Notes: generated by a model not told the origin, from the sequence alone. Positions 43,288 to 51,880 are shown, counted from the stretch's first letter. The stretch: 52,301 bases of DNA from Bacteroidales bacterium (GCA_016788045.1 JAEUTG010000039.1:1-52301), one strand, 5' to 3'. A program made the numbers and translations.

Positions 43288-43695
43288 ATGACTTTCGTAA
43301 ATCTCAAAACCCGTCCGGCTTATTACAATGTTTTCGATCATCTCTTTGCAAACCAGGGAACCATTGAAAACAACTGCCAACCGTTGGTAAATATTTACAA
43401 CCAGGAAAAAGCCTTCGTCATTGAAATGGCGGTACCGGGTTATTCAAAAGAAGATTTCAGCATCAATCTTGAGCAGCAGGTACTAAAAATCAGCGCTGAG
43501 CCAAAACAGAAAGAGGTAGAGGATGATAAATTTCTGAGAAAGGAATTTTCATTGAATGGCCTGAAACGCAACTTTACCATTCCGAAAAATGTTGACACTG
43601 ACAATATCAGTGCAGACTTCCGCGATGGCTTGCTTAAAATTACCTTACCCCGCAAGGAAGAAACTGTAGTCAGAAAAGAGATCAGCATTGCTTAA
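43288..43695 (+). CDS. Small heat-shock protein (Hsp20/alpha-crystallin)
   Basis: The 135-residue protein holds one alpha-crystallin domain (about residues 35-130): NQEKAFVIEMAVPGYSKEDF, then the family strand QQVLKISAE, and the motif DGLLKITLPRKEE near the end. Hsp20 oligomers bind unfolding proteins without ATP and keep them refoldable. I choose the ATG at 43288 and not 43273, because GGAGG at 43275-43279 is placed as its ribosome site, overlapping the earlier ATG. This is one of only two clear ribosome sites seen in the window, suggesting strong expression. Confidence 0.95.
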   Translation: MTFVNLKTRPAYYNVFDHLFANQGTIENNCQPLVNIYNQEKAFVIEMAVPGYSKEDFSINLEQQVLKISAEPKQKEVEDDKFLRKEFSLNGLKRNFTIPKNVDTDNISADFRDGLLKITLPRKEETVVRKEISIA

Positions 43696-43713
43696 TTGGT
43701 TGCCTGCGGAAAT

Positions 43714-43748
43714 AAAAAAAGAGCCGTGATTGTATCATGGCTCTTTTG
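43714..43748. terminator. Bidirectional terminator behind hsp20
   Basis: An 11-bp stem (AGAGCCGTGAT with ATCATGGCTCT, one G-T pair) and a three-base loop are flanked by a run of A on the left and TTTT on the right. Confidence 0.92.
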
Positions 43749-43787
43749 CTGTTTGTCAAATGCTGATATTTGCCGGAAATTCACCGG

Positions 43788-44699
43788 ATGAACAAGACCT
43801 CAAGGGCACATTTATATCTGATTGTTTCGGGTCTTCTTTTCGGAGCCAATTACTGGATAGCCAAGGGCCTAATGCCGGATTTCATGCAGCCGGCCCAGAT
43901 TATCTTTGTCAGGTGCCTTTCCGCAGTTGCCCTGTTCTGGCTGGTTTCTACCATGACTTTAAGGGAGAAGATCAGCCGTCGCGACCATCTGCTGCTGGCA
44001 TTGGGTGGTCTTACCGGCATTTCGGTAAACCAGACTTTCTTTTTCTCCGGCCTTAGCCTTACCAGCCCTGTTGATGCAGCATTACTCCACTCCGGGAGTC
44101 CGGTTGTGGTCTTGCTTTTCTCAGCCCTTCTTGCCCGTGAAAAAATAAATCTGCCCAAAATAGCCGGCATTCTCATGGGGGCAGCCGGGGCTGTGGCACT
44201 GGTGCTTCAGGCCAGTATGGCAGAGAGCAATTCGGGCAACCAGTTGTTGGGCAACACCTTAATCGTGCTGAATATAATTTCGTACAGCCTCTATCTTGTT
44301 ATCATCAAACCGCTGATGTCGCGATACACCGCGATTACAATCATGAAATGGGTTTTTCTTTATGGATTTCTCTTTATCATTCCCTATTCCCTCAATACAG
44401 TCAACAGTATACCCTTTGAAAAATTTACAGGCTTTGCATGGTTCTCGCTGACCTACATCGTTCTGGGAACAACTTTTTTAACCTACCTGATGACCAGTTA
44501 TTCCCTCCGGTATGTAAGTGCCGGGACAGCAGGATATTACATTTACCTTCAGCCAGTTATTGCTGCATTCATCGGCGTTGTACTTTTCAGGGAAGCTCTC
44601 ACCATCATCAAGATACTTGCTGCAGCGCTGGTCTTTGCCGGCGTATTTCTGGTAAACAGAAACGCAGGATTAAAAAAGGTGCCTGAAAGGAATGAGTAA
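43788..44699 (+). CDS. EamA/DMT-superfamily transporter
   Basis: The 303-residue protein has ten membrane helices in two EamA halves (GLLFGANYWIAKGLMPDFM in the first; LGTTFLTYLMTSYSLRYVS and YIYLQPVIAAFIGVVLFREAL in the second). These exporters carry amino acids or other small metabolites; the substrate is unknown. I use the ATG at 43788; the frame opens at a TTG at 43770. Its last 30 bases overlap the end of the convergent phospholipase D-type gene. Confidence 0.92.
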   Translation: MNKTSRAHLYLIVSGLLFGANYWIAKGLMPDFMQPAQIIFVRCLSAVALFWLVSTMTLREKISRRDHLLLALGGLTGISVNQTFFFSGLSLTSPVDAALLHSGSPVVVLLFSALLAREKINLPKIAGILMGAAGAVALVLQASMAESNSGNQLLGNTLIVLNIISYSLYLVIIKPLMSRYTAITIMKWVFLYGFLFIIPYSLNTVNSIPFEKFTGFAWFSLTYIVLGTTFLTYLMTSYSLRYVSAGTAGYYIYLQPVIAAFIGVVLFREALTIIKILAAALVFAGVFLVNRNAGLKKVPERNE

Positions 44700-45746
44700 C
44701 CAGCCGAAGACTTTTTCAAGCAAGGGTCGTTTCAACCAGTTGTGGTGATTGAATTCTACTGAAAACCTGAGGGTCTCCTCAAGATGCTCTTTGAGCATAG
44801 CCACTACTTTCTGATGGGTACCCACCAGGGCAATCTCGTGCAGGTATCTGAAACTCCGGTAATCGAAATTGGCCGAACCCAGGGCAAATGTCTCATTGTC
44901 AATCAACATACACTTGGCATGAAGATTATTCGGCCTGTAATAATAGATCTCCATTTTATTGTCATAATAAAACCCAAGGTATTTATCCCTCAGTAAATCA
45001 ACCAGCCTGACATCCGAATGCAGGGGCAGAATGATTTTTATAATAACACCACGCCGGGCAGCGAGCATGAGTTGCCGGCGAAGTTTGTATCCGGGAAGAA
45101 AGTAAGGCGATTCTATAATAATCTCTTTTCTGGCTTTTCGGATCAAACGTTCATAACGCTTCTTGATCCGCTGCCGGTAAATGGAAGGCAAATCCTGAAC
45201 AATTTCAAATTCCCCGTAGTGGATAGCCCGTTTATAGGCAAATTTATTGAAGATGTATTTGCGGTATAACCTGAAGCTTTCGAGAAAAGACTTACGGAAA
45301 ACACCGGCAATCGGTCCTTCGAGCCGCAGCATAAGCTCCCGCCAGCTGAGCGAATAGGCAGTAATATTTGCTGAACCGATGTAGGTTATCCTGTTGTCAA
45401 TTATCAGTAGTTTCCGGTGGTTGCGGCGATGATTTTTTGTGAAGAAATCAAGGAAAAATTTGATCTTCTTAAAATACCTCACTTCACCCCCATGGCTGGT
45501 GATGGGCCCGAAGAAAGCAGGATTGGGCGGGGTGCCCCAGGAGTCAAGCAGTAATTTCACTTTAACACCTTCGGCACATTTTCTGACCAATAAATCCCTG
45601 AAGCGCAATCCCTGCGAATCATGCCCGAACTTGTACATTTCAAGAAAGATAAATTCCCTTGCACTGCCGATGTCATCGAGCATGGCCTGTGAAAAAACCA
45701 CCGGATCATCGTAAAGATCCACCTCTGAAACCGCTTTCGAATTCAT
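44670..45746 (-). CDS. Phospholipase D-family protein (cardiolipin synthase-like)
   Basis: The 358-residue protein has both HKD active-site motifs: HRKLLIIDNRITYIGSAN (first) and HAKCMLIDNETFALGSAN (second), each with the downstream Gly-Ser. Bacterial proteins with this layout join two phosphatidylglycerols into cardiolipin. It lacks the N-terminal membrane helices of ClsA, resembling ClsB-type enzymes; another phosphodiesterase activity is possible. I use the ATG at 45746, because the GTG at 45773 lies within a -7 element. The 3' end overlaps the EamA gene by 30 bases on the opposite strand. Confidence 0.9.
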   Translation of the reverse strand: MNSKAVSEVDLYDDPVVFSQAMLDDIGSAREFIFLEMYKFGHDSQGLRFRDLLVRKCAEGVKVKLLLDSWGTPPNPAFFGPITSHGGEVRYFKKIKFFLDFFTKNHRRNHRKLLIIDNRITYIGSANITAYSLSWRELMLRLEGPIAGVFRKSFLESFRLYRKYIFNKFAYKRAIHYGEFEIVQDLPSIYRQRIKKRYERLIRKARKEIIIESPYFLPGYKLRRQLMLAARRGVIIKIILPLHSDVRLVDLLRDKYLGFYYDNKMEIYYYRPNNLHAKCMLIDNETFALGSANFDYRSFRYLHEIALVGTHQKVVAMLKEHLEETLRFSVEFNHHNWLKRPLLEKVFGWLLIPFRHLF

Positions 45747-45772
45747 GCTGTAAAATACTGAAATATCATTCA

Positions 45773-45780
45773 CAAAGTTA
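45773..45780 (-). promoter_or_regulatory. -7 element (TAACTTTG) of the phospholipase D-type gene
   Basis: TAACTTTG matches TAnnTTTG. The start would be near 45766, 20 bases before the ATG at 45746. Confidence 0.6.
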
Positions 45781-45859
45781 TAAAAACATGCGCTGGCAAA
45801 TCAGCCTGGCAGTTGAATCGCTGATAGGGGTTTAAGATTCCGATATCAGCACAACCAGA

Positions 45860-45883
45860 GATTCCGGAATGCATTCCGGAATC
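45860..45883. repeat. Perfect 24-base palindrome
   Basis: GATTCCGGAATG is followed at once by its exact reverse complement CATTCCGGAATC. A third, partial TCCGGAAATTGCATTCC follows. It lies between the phospholipase D-type gene and the small gene at 45945. With no loop it suits a dimeric protein site better than a terminator. Confidence 0.85.
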
Positions 45884-45944
45884 CGGAAATTGCATTCCTT
45901 TATGTAAAGTATTCATAAACAAAGCCTGAATAATAAATCAGCAG

Positions 45945-46256
45945 TTAACCCCGCATCGTCCTGCCATCAAGAAGTATATCTCTGATCTCACGCGAGTTTC
46001 TGGCCGAAAAACCTTTTCCCAGAAAGCTGTTTTTCGAAAAGGACTCTACCAGAATGTTTGTCCCGAGATAAGATCTGCTAATCTTCACATTGGCAATATT
46101 CCGGAGTGGGATGGTAATGGAATGAAGTGAAGAGACCGGGGTACGGCGCTTTTTTATGGTGATGTATGTATCATCTATTTCGATTACATCCGGGGTAAAA
46201 GGCAAACCACCGGTAAAAAAACTGGATTTAAACTCTTTAACACGGAACGGTTTCAT
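45945..46256 (-). CDS. Small protein with PH-like fold, unknown function
   Basis: The 103-residue protein has no signal peptide or membrane helix. Its pattern of short strands (VIEIDDTYITIKKRR, ITIPLRNIANVKISRSYLG, NILVESFSKNSF) and a C-terminal helix (NSREIRDILLDGR) recalls bacterial PH domains (bPH/DUF304 type). Such domains are small scaffolds, often membrane-linked. I do not recognise a named family, and the fold is inferred from pattern only. It is isolated, with a palindrome behind it and a repeat-rich gap in front. Confidence 0.65.
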   Translation of the reverse strand: MKPFRVKEFKSSFFTGGLPFTPDVIEIDDTYITIKKRRTPVSSLHSITIPLRNIANVKISRSYLGTNILVESFSKNSFLGKGFSARNSREIRDILLDGRTMRG

Positions 46257-46382
46257 CAGCTTGGTATAAAAAGTTAAGTAAAACAGGAATTAAGTCAGTA
46301 AATTCAGTTCAGCTCAACAGGACAAATTCTATAAAATCCTGATTTTCAAATCATTTTAAAACAAATCAGATAATCTTTAATG

Positions 46383-46499
46383 TGTTGTGCGGTTGAGAAC
46401 TTAACTAATTGAATGTCAGGCTGAGCGGAGTCGAAGCCATATTTCGACTCCGCTCAATATGACTCAGTGTGAGTATTATAGCAATTCAACCGCACAACA
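46383..46499. mobile_element. Nested inverted-repeat element (117 bp)
   Basis: Outer ends TGTTGTGCGGTTGA (46383-46396) and TCAACCGCACAACA (46486-46499) are perfect 14-bp inverted repeats. Inside, TGAGCGGAGTCGAA (46422-46435) and TTCGACTCCGCTCA (46443-46456) form another perfect 14-bp stem with a seven-base loop. It encodes nothing. The structure suggests a small non-autonomous element, possibly with a second repeat inserted in it. Confidence 0.7.
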
Positions 46500-46754
46500 G
46501 GTAATCTTTAACTAGTTTGCATAGTGTAGATATGATAAGCTTGTTATAAATAACGGTAGCTCTTTTAAGAGATTCCGCAAAAGACAAACCGTGAAAGGAA
46601 CCTGGTACCCTTATAGCGTCCGGGAAACACTTCCTTACGAAACCAGGAACCTGCGCCATCAACCATAACCTGTCATAAGCCGTTTGTTGCACTTTTTGTT
46701 GTTGAACCGAAATAAACAACAATAATAAGCAATCAGCCGGCAAATTCACGGGTG

Positions 46755-46791
46755 AATTATCCTGCGCCGGGATTTAATTATCCAGCGCCGG
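46755..46791. repeat. Two direct 16-base repeats, period 21
   Basis: AATTATCCTGCGCCGG (46755-46770) recurs as AATTATCCAGCGCCGG (46776-46791), with one difference. Two helical turns separate them. The rest of 46500-46946 shows no credible gene; the open frame at 46486-46749 lacks any recognisable protein character. Confidence 0.7.
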
Positions 46792-46946
46792 TAAAATGGC
46801 CATCTTTTTGCAGAATCTGTTTCTGCAAAGAGAAGAAATAACTGAGATCCGAATTGATTTCGCTCGCTTTTGCGAAGCAATATCAATTGAATGTTCACCA
46901 GATTTCAGGCAGGATTCCGGACAAAAGAAAACAGAAGGCAGGCATT

Positions 46947-47696
46947 TCAGATTGCTTTCAACCGTCTGATCAGTTCGTCCCTCTTGCGGGTGGCAACGGG
47001 GATTTCGGTACCATCTTTCAGAACACAGATGAGTTCATCGCGCCTTAGCTTAACGAGGAACTTCATATTGATCAGATGGGAATGATGTATCCTGAAGAAA
47101 TTGAATGGTTCAAGCATTTCCGAATAATCACGGATGGTTTTCGACATCATGATTTTCGTTTTGTCCTCCATAAAAAAATTTGTGTAGTTCCGATCTGATT
47201 CACACCTCACAATGTTGTCGACATCCACGATATGAATAGCTTCGGCTGTTTTTAATACGATTTTACGGTTCTCAGGCACCTGAAACCGGGTATAATCGGC
47301 AAACATCTTCTTCAACCGGTCATCCAGATCCTCTTTACCGATCATGGCCGAGGCTTTCTCAATGGCATTCTGAAGTTCTGCAGGGTCAATCGGCTTGGTC
47401 AGATAATCTATGGCATTGGCCCTGAAAGCCTTAAGTGCAAAATCTTCGAAAGCAGTGACAAAAATTACATGAAAGTTAACCGGCATCACCTTGCTTATCA
47501 GGTCAAATCCGGTACCGTCAGGCATTTTTATATCAAGCATCACCAGCTTTGGCTGGTGCTGGATGATTGCTTCAATTCCTGATGTAACACCATCAGCTTC
47601 AGCAACGACTTCAACTCCGGTGCAATATAGTTTAAGCATTTCGCGCATGGCATCACGCGACCGCATTTCATCGTCTATTATTACAGTTGTTATCAT
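46947..47696 (-). CDS. LytTR-family response regulator
   Basis: The 249-residue protein has a receiver domain (residues 1-120) with the acidic pair Asp8-Asp9, the phosphorylation site Asp55 in VMLDIKMPDG, and the YLTKPID motif. A C-terminal LytTR DNA-binding domain follows (about 150-245, IHIVDVDNIVRCESDRNYTNF, FFRIHHSHLINMKFL). Such regulators act with 7TMR or LytS-type histidine kinases. No kinase gene adjoins it, so its partner is elsewhere. It has a -7 element about 85 bases upstream. Confidence 0.95.
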   Translation of the reverse strand: MITTVIIDDEMRSRDAMREMLKLYCTGVEVVAEADGVTSGIEAIIQHQPKLVMLDIKMPDGTGFDLISKVMPVNFHVIFVTAFEDFALKAFRANAIDYLTKPIDPAELQNAIEKASAMIGKEDLDDRLKKMFADYTRFQVPENRKIVLKTAEAIHIVDVDNIVRCESDRNYTNFFMEDKTKIMMSKTIRDYSEMLEPFNFFRIHHSHLINMKFLVKLRRDELICVLKDGTEIPVATRKRDELIRRLKAI

Positions 47697-47781
47697 ACCG
47701 GGAAATAATCTGATTATTAAACAGAGAGTGGCACCTTTTAATCAAACGCCGCAGGTAGTAAAGGAGTCTGGATAAGCAAAA

Positions 47782-47789
47782 CAAAGGTA
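47782..47789 (-). promoter_or_regulatory. Predicted -7 element (TACCTTTG) for the LytTR regulator
   Basis: TACCTTTG matches TAnnTTTG. The start would be near 47775 with a leader of about 79 bases. Confidence 0.5.
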
Positions 47790-47915
47790 ATGAAACCATA
47801 GATTAAACGACCCGATCTGATTATTATTTGTTGAAGGATGGCACGGAAAATGCCGGTTTGCAGATGGCACGGTCAATAAAAAAGCCCCAATGGTAGTGTA
47901 TTAAGCTTAAGTAAG

Positions 47916-47923
47916 TATATTTG
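47916..47923 (+). promoter_or_regulatory. -7 element (TATATTTG) of the yicC-gmk operon
   Basis: TATATTTG matches TAnnTTTG. The start would be near 47930, just before the ATG at 47939, so the open frame's earlier start at 47921 is excluded. Confidence 0.55.
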
Positions 47924-47938
47924 TTTAAAAATAGACCT

Positions 47939-48811
47939 ATGGTAAGATCAATGACCGGCTTTGGTAAAGCTGTTGTATCTCTTGTTTCAAAGACAATTAC
48001 CGTTGAAATAAAATCACTCAACAGCAAACAGTTTGATCTGAACCTTCGTTTACCGGCTTTACTCCGTGACCGTGAATCTGAGATCAGAACCCTTGTCTCG
48101 AAAGCAGTAGAAAGGGGCAAAACCGAAGTAATGGTATCGGTTGACTACACAGGCACTGAGCTTCCGGTAAGCATCAACAGGCAACTGGCTATGGGTTATT
48201 ACAGGCAATTGCAGGCCCTGGCCGAAGAAACCGGGAGTCAGCAAACAGATTTGCTCTCCATTGTCATGAAACTTCCGGATGTAACCAAACAGATGAGGGA
48301 AGAAACCAGTGATACCGAATGGGAAGTGATCGCGGGCGCTTTCGCTGATGCATTACAACAATTCGAGGTATTCAGAAAACATGAAGGTGCACTTCTGGAG
48401 AAGGACTTTCAACAGCGCATTGAAACCATTAAAACGCTTCTGACACAGGTCGGGCCCTTCGAGACAGAGCGTAACAGACTTCAGCGGGAGAAACTCAGGA
48501 CTGCGGTTGCAGGATTTACCGAAAACAACACCCTCGACAACAACCGGTTTGAGCAGGAGATCATCTATTACCTTGAGAAGCTGGACATTACAGAGGAGAA
48601 AGTGCGGTTGCTTAAACACTGTGACTATTTTAACGAGACACTTAACGAAAAAGAAGCCAATGGCCGTAAACTAGGGTTTGTAACCCAGGAGATCGGCCGC
48701 GAAATCAATACCCTTGGATCAAAAGCCAACGATGCGTCTATTCAGAAGCTGGTCGTTCAGATGAAAGACGAACTGGAAAAGATCAAAGAGCAACTGGCAA
48801 ATATTTTATAA
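47939..48811 (+). CDS. yicC: YicC-family endoribonuclease
   Basis: The 290-residue protein starts with the family signature RSMTGFGKA, followed by VEIKSLNSKQFDLNLRLP. The conserved C-terminal block is DITEEKVRLLKHCDYFNETL with EIGREINTLGSKANDASIQ. YicC proteins are ring-forming, metal-dependent RNases acting on structured RNA. They are widely found next to gmk, as here, five bases ahead of it. I use the ATG at 47939. Confidence 0.95.
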   Translation: MVRSMTGFGKAVVSLVSKTITVEIKSLNSKQFDLNLRLPALLRDRESEIRTLVSKAVERGKTEVMVSVDYTGTELPVSINRQLAMGYYRQLQALAEETGSQQTDLLSIVMKLPDVTKQMREETSDTEWEVIAGAFADALQQFEVFRKHEGALLEKDFQQRIETIKTLLTQVGPFETERNRLQREKLRTAVAGFTENNTLDNNRFEQEIIYYLEKLDITEEKVRLLKHCDYFNETLNEKEANGRKLGFVTQEIGREINTLGSKANDASIQKLVVQMKDELEKIKEQLANIL

Positions 48812-48816
48812 CCGTT

Positions 48817-49398
48817 ATGGGGAGTATTCAGGAGAAAAAACTGATTGTTGTATCGGCGCCTTCAGGTGCCGGAAAGACCACCCTTGTGAGCCACCTGCTC
48901 GAAACAATTCCGGATCTGGCTTTTTCTGTTTCAGCTACCACCCGGGCTCCCAGACCAGGGGAAACCAATGGCAAAGACTATTTCTTTATCACAGAAACCC
49001 AATTCAAGGCTGCGGTTTCAACCGGAGATCTGCTCGAATGGGAGGAAGTTTACAACGGCACTTTTTACGGAACCCTGAAATCAGAAGTAAACAGGATGCT
49101 TAACAGCGGATTTCACGTGGTTTTTGATGTGGATGTTGTTGGAGGACTGAACATAAAAAAACACTTCGGCAAAAGGGCCCTTGCAATATTTATCAGCCCC
49201 CCGTCGGTTGAAGTTCTGGAAGAAAGGCTCATCAACCGCAGGACAGATCAGGCAGATAAAATCAAACAACGGATTGAGAAAGCCCGATGGGAGCTCGGAT
49301 TTGCCCCGGAGTTCGATCTGAATATAGTGAACCATTCCCTTGAAAAAGCCAAAGCGGAAATCCTCCGGAATGTTACAGAATTCCTGAATAAATCGTAA
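48817..49398 (+). CDS. gmk: Guanylate kinase
   Basis: Guanylate kinase converts GMP to GDP with ATP and is needed for nucleic-acid synthesis. The 193-residue protein has the P-loop SAPSGAGKTT near the start, the GMP-binding block SATTRAPRPGETNGKDYFF, and the lid region INRRTDQADKIKQRIEKAR. It is complete and cytosolic. It lies five bases behind yicC and 16 bases ahead of the cyclase gene, so all are likely in one transcript. Confidence 0.97.
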   Translation: MGSIQEKKLIVVSAPSGAGKTTLVSHLLETIPDLAFSVSATTRAPRPGETNGKDYFFITETQFKAAVSTGDLLEWEEVYNGTFYGTLKSEVNRMLNSGFHVVFDVDVVGGLNIKKHFGKRALAIFISPPSVEVLEERLINRRTDQADKIKQRIEKARWELGFAPEFDLNIVNHSLEKAKAEILRNVTEFLNKS

Positions 49399-49414
49399 GA
49401 AAAGCAAGAGGAAT

Positions 49415-50482
49415 ATGCAAAAGTCAGAGCTGGCATTAATGTTTTCGGATATCAGGGGTTACAGTCGCCTGCTTGCCCTTGACGAAACGGATGCAATGGA
49501 ACTTCTTTCAATTCACAATAAAATATCGCAGGAAGTTATATCAGAATACAATGGGCAGTTGGTTAAACGTAACGACGATTCCGTGCTGGCTTCCTTCACT
49601 TCCGTAAACGATGCATTTCTGTGTGCGCTTGAATTTCTCGACCGCCTGAAATCAATCAATGAAACCAACACCAAAGCACGGCGGATTCTTGTCTCCATTG
49701 GATTGCACAAAGGCAAGGTTGAAATTAAAAACGGCGCTATTTTCGGACAGCAAATGAATATTCTTGCCCGGCTGCAGGCCCTTGCAGAACCAGGCAGCAT
49801 CTGTATGTCAGATGCCATTTACAACGCCATCAGCAGGTTTATCGATATTAAAGCAGTAGAATACAGGGGCATAGAACTTGAAAATCTGCCAGGAACTCAC
49901 AATATCTACAAAACACTCTCTGTCTACCGCGATGAGTTTGAAACCACAAGACCTGCACTTCAACAGAAATCGGATTTCCGCTACCGCATTAAAGAAATCG
50001 AACACATCAGGGGGAATGGGCTCTCATTTCTGGTTTCTGCATTGGCATCGGTGATTGTAATCTGCATTTTTATTGTAATTGCGGCAATTTTCAATGCCCG
50101 CCAGACTGGCAACGACATGAATTTATTGCTTGACCAGTGGTTCGCAAGCCCGTTTTTATACGCCGGTTTGATCCCGGCCTCTCTCTTTCTGGCTGCTTTG
50201 TACGCAAAGCGGAAAATGCGGGTGGTGTTCGACGATATCAGGGATGTGGACAGGATTTTATCCTATATCATGACACAACTGGGATACAGAAATCCTATGC
50301 ATACCCGGGGGTATATGCTTTTCAGGCCTCAGCTGGCCAATTATTTTATCCTTGGCATGCGTAAATTCAGGGCCCGGGTCGACGGCAATACCATCGTTCT
50401 GCAAGGGCCTTATCTTTATATGTCGAAACTGGTAAAAATGCTTAAGTATTATGAGCAAACCGGAAAAACCGACAAATTCTAA
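49415..50482 (+). CDS. Class III nucleotide cyclase-domain protein with two membrane helices
   Basis: The 355-residue protein has an N-terminal cyclase homology domain (about 1-170). The first metal Asp is in LMFSDIRGYSRLL, and the second aligned Asp is in NDDSVLASF, where GDG is usual. The ribose/phosphate-binding motif MNILARLQALAEPGSICMS is kept. Two membrane helices follow (about 205-225 and 248-265), then a cytosolic C-terminal region of about 90 residues that I do not recognise. The order catalytic domain before membrane helices is unusual. It may make a cyclic nucleotide, or be a degenerate sensor. It lies between gmk and nadD and overlaps nadD by 32 bases. Confidence 0.85.
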   Translation: MQKSELALMFSDIRGYSRLLALDETDAMELLSIHNKISQEVISEYNGQLVKRNDDSVLASFTSVNDAFLCALEFLDRLKSINETNTKARRILVSIGLHKGKVEIKNGAIFGQQMNILARLQALAEPGSICMSDAIYNAISRFIDIKAVEYRGIELENLPGTHNIYKTLSVYRDEFETTRPALQQKSDFRYRIKEIEHIRGNGLSFLVSALASVIVICIFIVIAAIFNARQTGNDMNLLLDQWFASPFLYAGLIPASLFLAALYAKRKMRVVFDDIRDVDRILSYIMTQLGYRNPMHTRGYMLFRPQLANYFILGMRKFRARVDGNTIVLQGPYLYMSKLVKMLKYYEQTGKTDKF

Positions 50483-51056
50483 GCCAACAGGCCTCTTCTT
50501 CGGTTCGTTTAACCCGATACACAACGGGCATCTCTGTATTGCCGAGTACATGATTGAATATGGAGGCCTCAGAGAGGTGTGGTTCGTACTCTCTCCCCAA
50601 AATCCGCTCAAAGACAAAACCAGCCTGCTGTCAGATTATGCCCGCCTCGAACTTGTGCAGACTGCCATTGCCGATGATGTGCGTTTCAGGGTGAGTGACA
50701 TAGAGTTCCATATGCCCCGGCCCAGCTTTACCATCGATACCATGGCGCGCCTTTCGGAAAAATATCCGGACCGGAGTTTTGTTCTGATTGCCGGCACCGA
50801 TGTACTTCCCACCTTCCATAAATGGAAAAACTGGCAGCAACTGATTAACCTTTACCGCTTTATGATCTACCCAAGGGAATCGGGACTAGATCATGAATTG
50901 CTCAGCCATCCGTCTTTTGAACTATTGGATGCCCCGAAAATCGAAATCTCCTCCAGCTTCATCAGAAAGACCCTGCTCAACGGCAAAAGTGCCCGATACT
51001 TTATGCCTGACAGTGTATATCGCCTGGTTGACAAGTATGGCTATTACCTTCGGTAG
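50451..51056 (+). CDS. nadD: Nicotinate-nucleotide adenylyltransferase
   Basis: NadD joins nicotinate mononucleotide and ATP to give deamido-NAD. The 201-residue protein has GLFFGSFNPIHNGHL (the nucleotidyltransferase HxGH motif), FVLSPQNPLKDK, FVLIAGTDVLPTFHKW, and the end motif EISSSFIRK (ISSTxIR type). The start at 50451 lies within the cyclase gene, giving a 32-base overlap and probable translational coupling. It is the last gene of the yicC-gmk-cyclase-nadD unit. Confidence 0.96.
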   Translation: MSKPEKPTNSKPTGLFFGSFNPIHNGHLCIAEYMIEYGGLREVWFVLSPQNPLKDKTSLLSDYARLELVQTAIADDVRFRVSDIEFHMPRPSFTIDTMARLSEKYPDRSFVLIAGTDVLPTFHKWKNWQQLINLYRFMIYPRESGLDHELLSHPSFELLDAPKIEISSSFIRKTLLNGKSARYFMPDSVYRLVDKYGYYLR

Positions 51057-51085
51057 TTCGTGAGCAGGCAATGTCAGCCTGATGG

Positions 51086-51880
51086 TTAAAGATTTCTTTC
51101 GAAAAAACTCGTAATCGCCGGGAAAATTTTTTCAGGCGCTTCCAGAAAACCCATGTGGCCTACCCTGTTTAACAAAAGCGTTTCTGCATGTGCAGGAAGC
51201 ATTGCCTGGGCAACCACTTTACTGTAGGGCATCCTGCTGTCGTTTCTGCCTATGATGAAAAGCACCGGAATGCTGGTCTCCATCAGAAACTGCAGTGATC
51301 CGGCCCGTTCCTTCATTCCTTGCAGGGATGCAACTATTGACCGTGCAGAAGTTGAGGCTGAACGGTTTTTGAGAACTTCAATTTCATTTGCCAGGCGCTT
51401 CTTGTTTTCTTCGGCAAACAGTTCAGGGATAAATTGCTGAATAAAACCGGTTCTGTCCTGTGTAACAATATTGATGGTGCGTAACCTGTTCTCTCTGGCT
51501 TTCTCATCGTCGGGGGCGGCGTGCGAATGAAACAGCACAATGCTTTTAACCATAGCCGGTCGCATCTCGGCCATCTGCAGGCCAACGTATCCACCCATAC
51601 TATGACCACAAATTGAGAAGCTGGAAATACCGAGATGATCGGTAACCGCGAATACTGAAGTTGCCAGGTATTCCATGGTATGAATACCGGCTGTCTGGCC
51701 ACTGCGGCCGTGTCCGGGAAGATCTACCATCAGCACGCTGAATTTCTCAGCCAGATGAGTGGCAAATGCATCCCAGATTTCTGTTGATTCAAGAAACCCG
51801 TGAATCAGCAACACCCAGGGACCGGAACCAGTTGTCCGGTAATGTACCGGAGTTTCCTGAAAGGATAAAAACTCAGACAT
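51086..51880 (-). CDS. Alpha/beta hydrolase
   Basis: The 264-residue protein (start 51880; 51889 also possible) has the alpha/beta hydrolase landmarks: LLIHGFLESTEIW (oxyanion region), DLPGHGRSG, the nucleophile elbow CGHSMGGYVG, the acid in FIIGRNDSRMP, and the His in NRVGHMGFLEAPE. All three catalytic residues are present. Sequence of this type covers esterases, lipases and haloperoxidase-like enzymes, so the substrate is open. It is convergent with nadD and differs clearly from the hydrolase behind pdxJ. Confidence 0.9.
   Translation of the reverse strand: MSEFLSFQETPVHYRTTGSGPWVLLIHGFLESTEIWDAFATHLAEKFSVLMVDLPGHGRSGQTAGIHTMEYLATSVFAVTDHLGISSFSICGHSMGGYVGLQMAEMRPAMVKSIVLFHSHAAPDDEKARENRLRTINIVTQDRTGFIQQFIPELFAEENKKRLANEIEVLKNRSASTSARSIVASLQGMKERAGSLQFLMETSIPVLFIIGRNDSRMPYSKVVAQAMLPAHAETLLLNRVGHMGFLEAPEKIFPAITSFFERNL

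Noticed and set aside
46486..46749. 87-codon open frame
   Set aside because: It begins inside the inverted-repeat element and shows no signal, domain or neighbour support.
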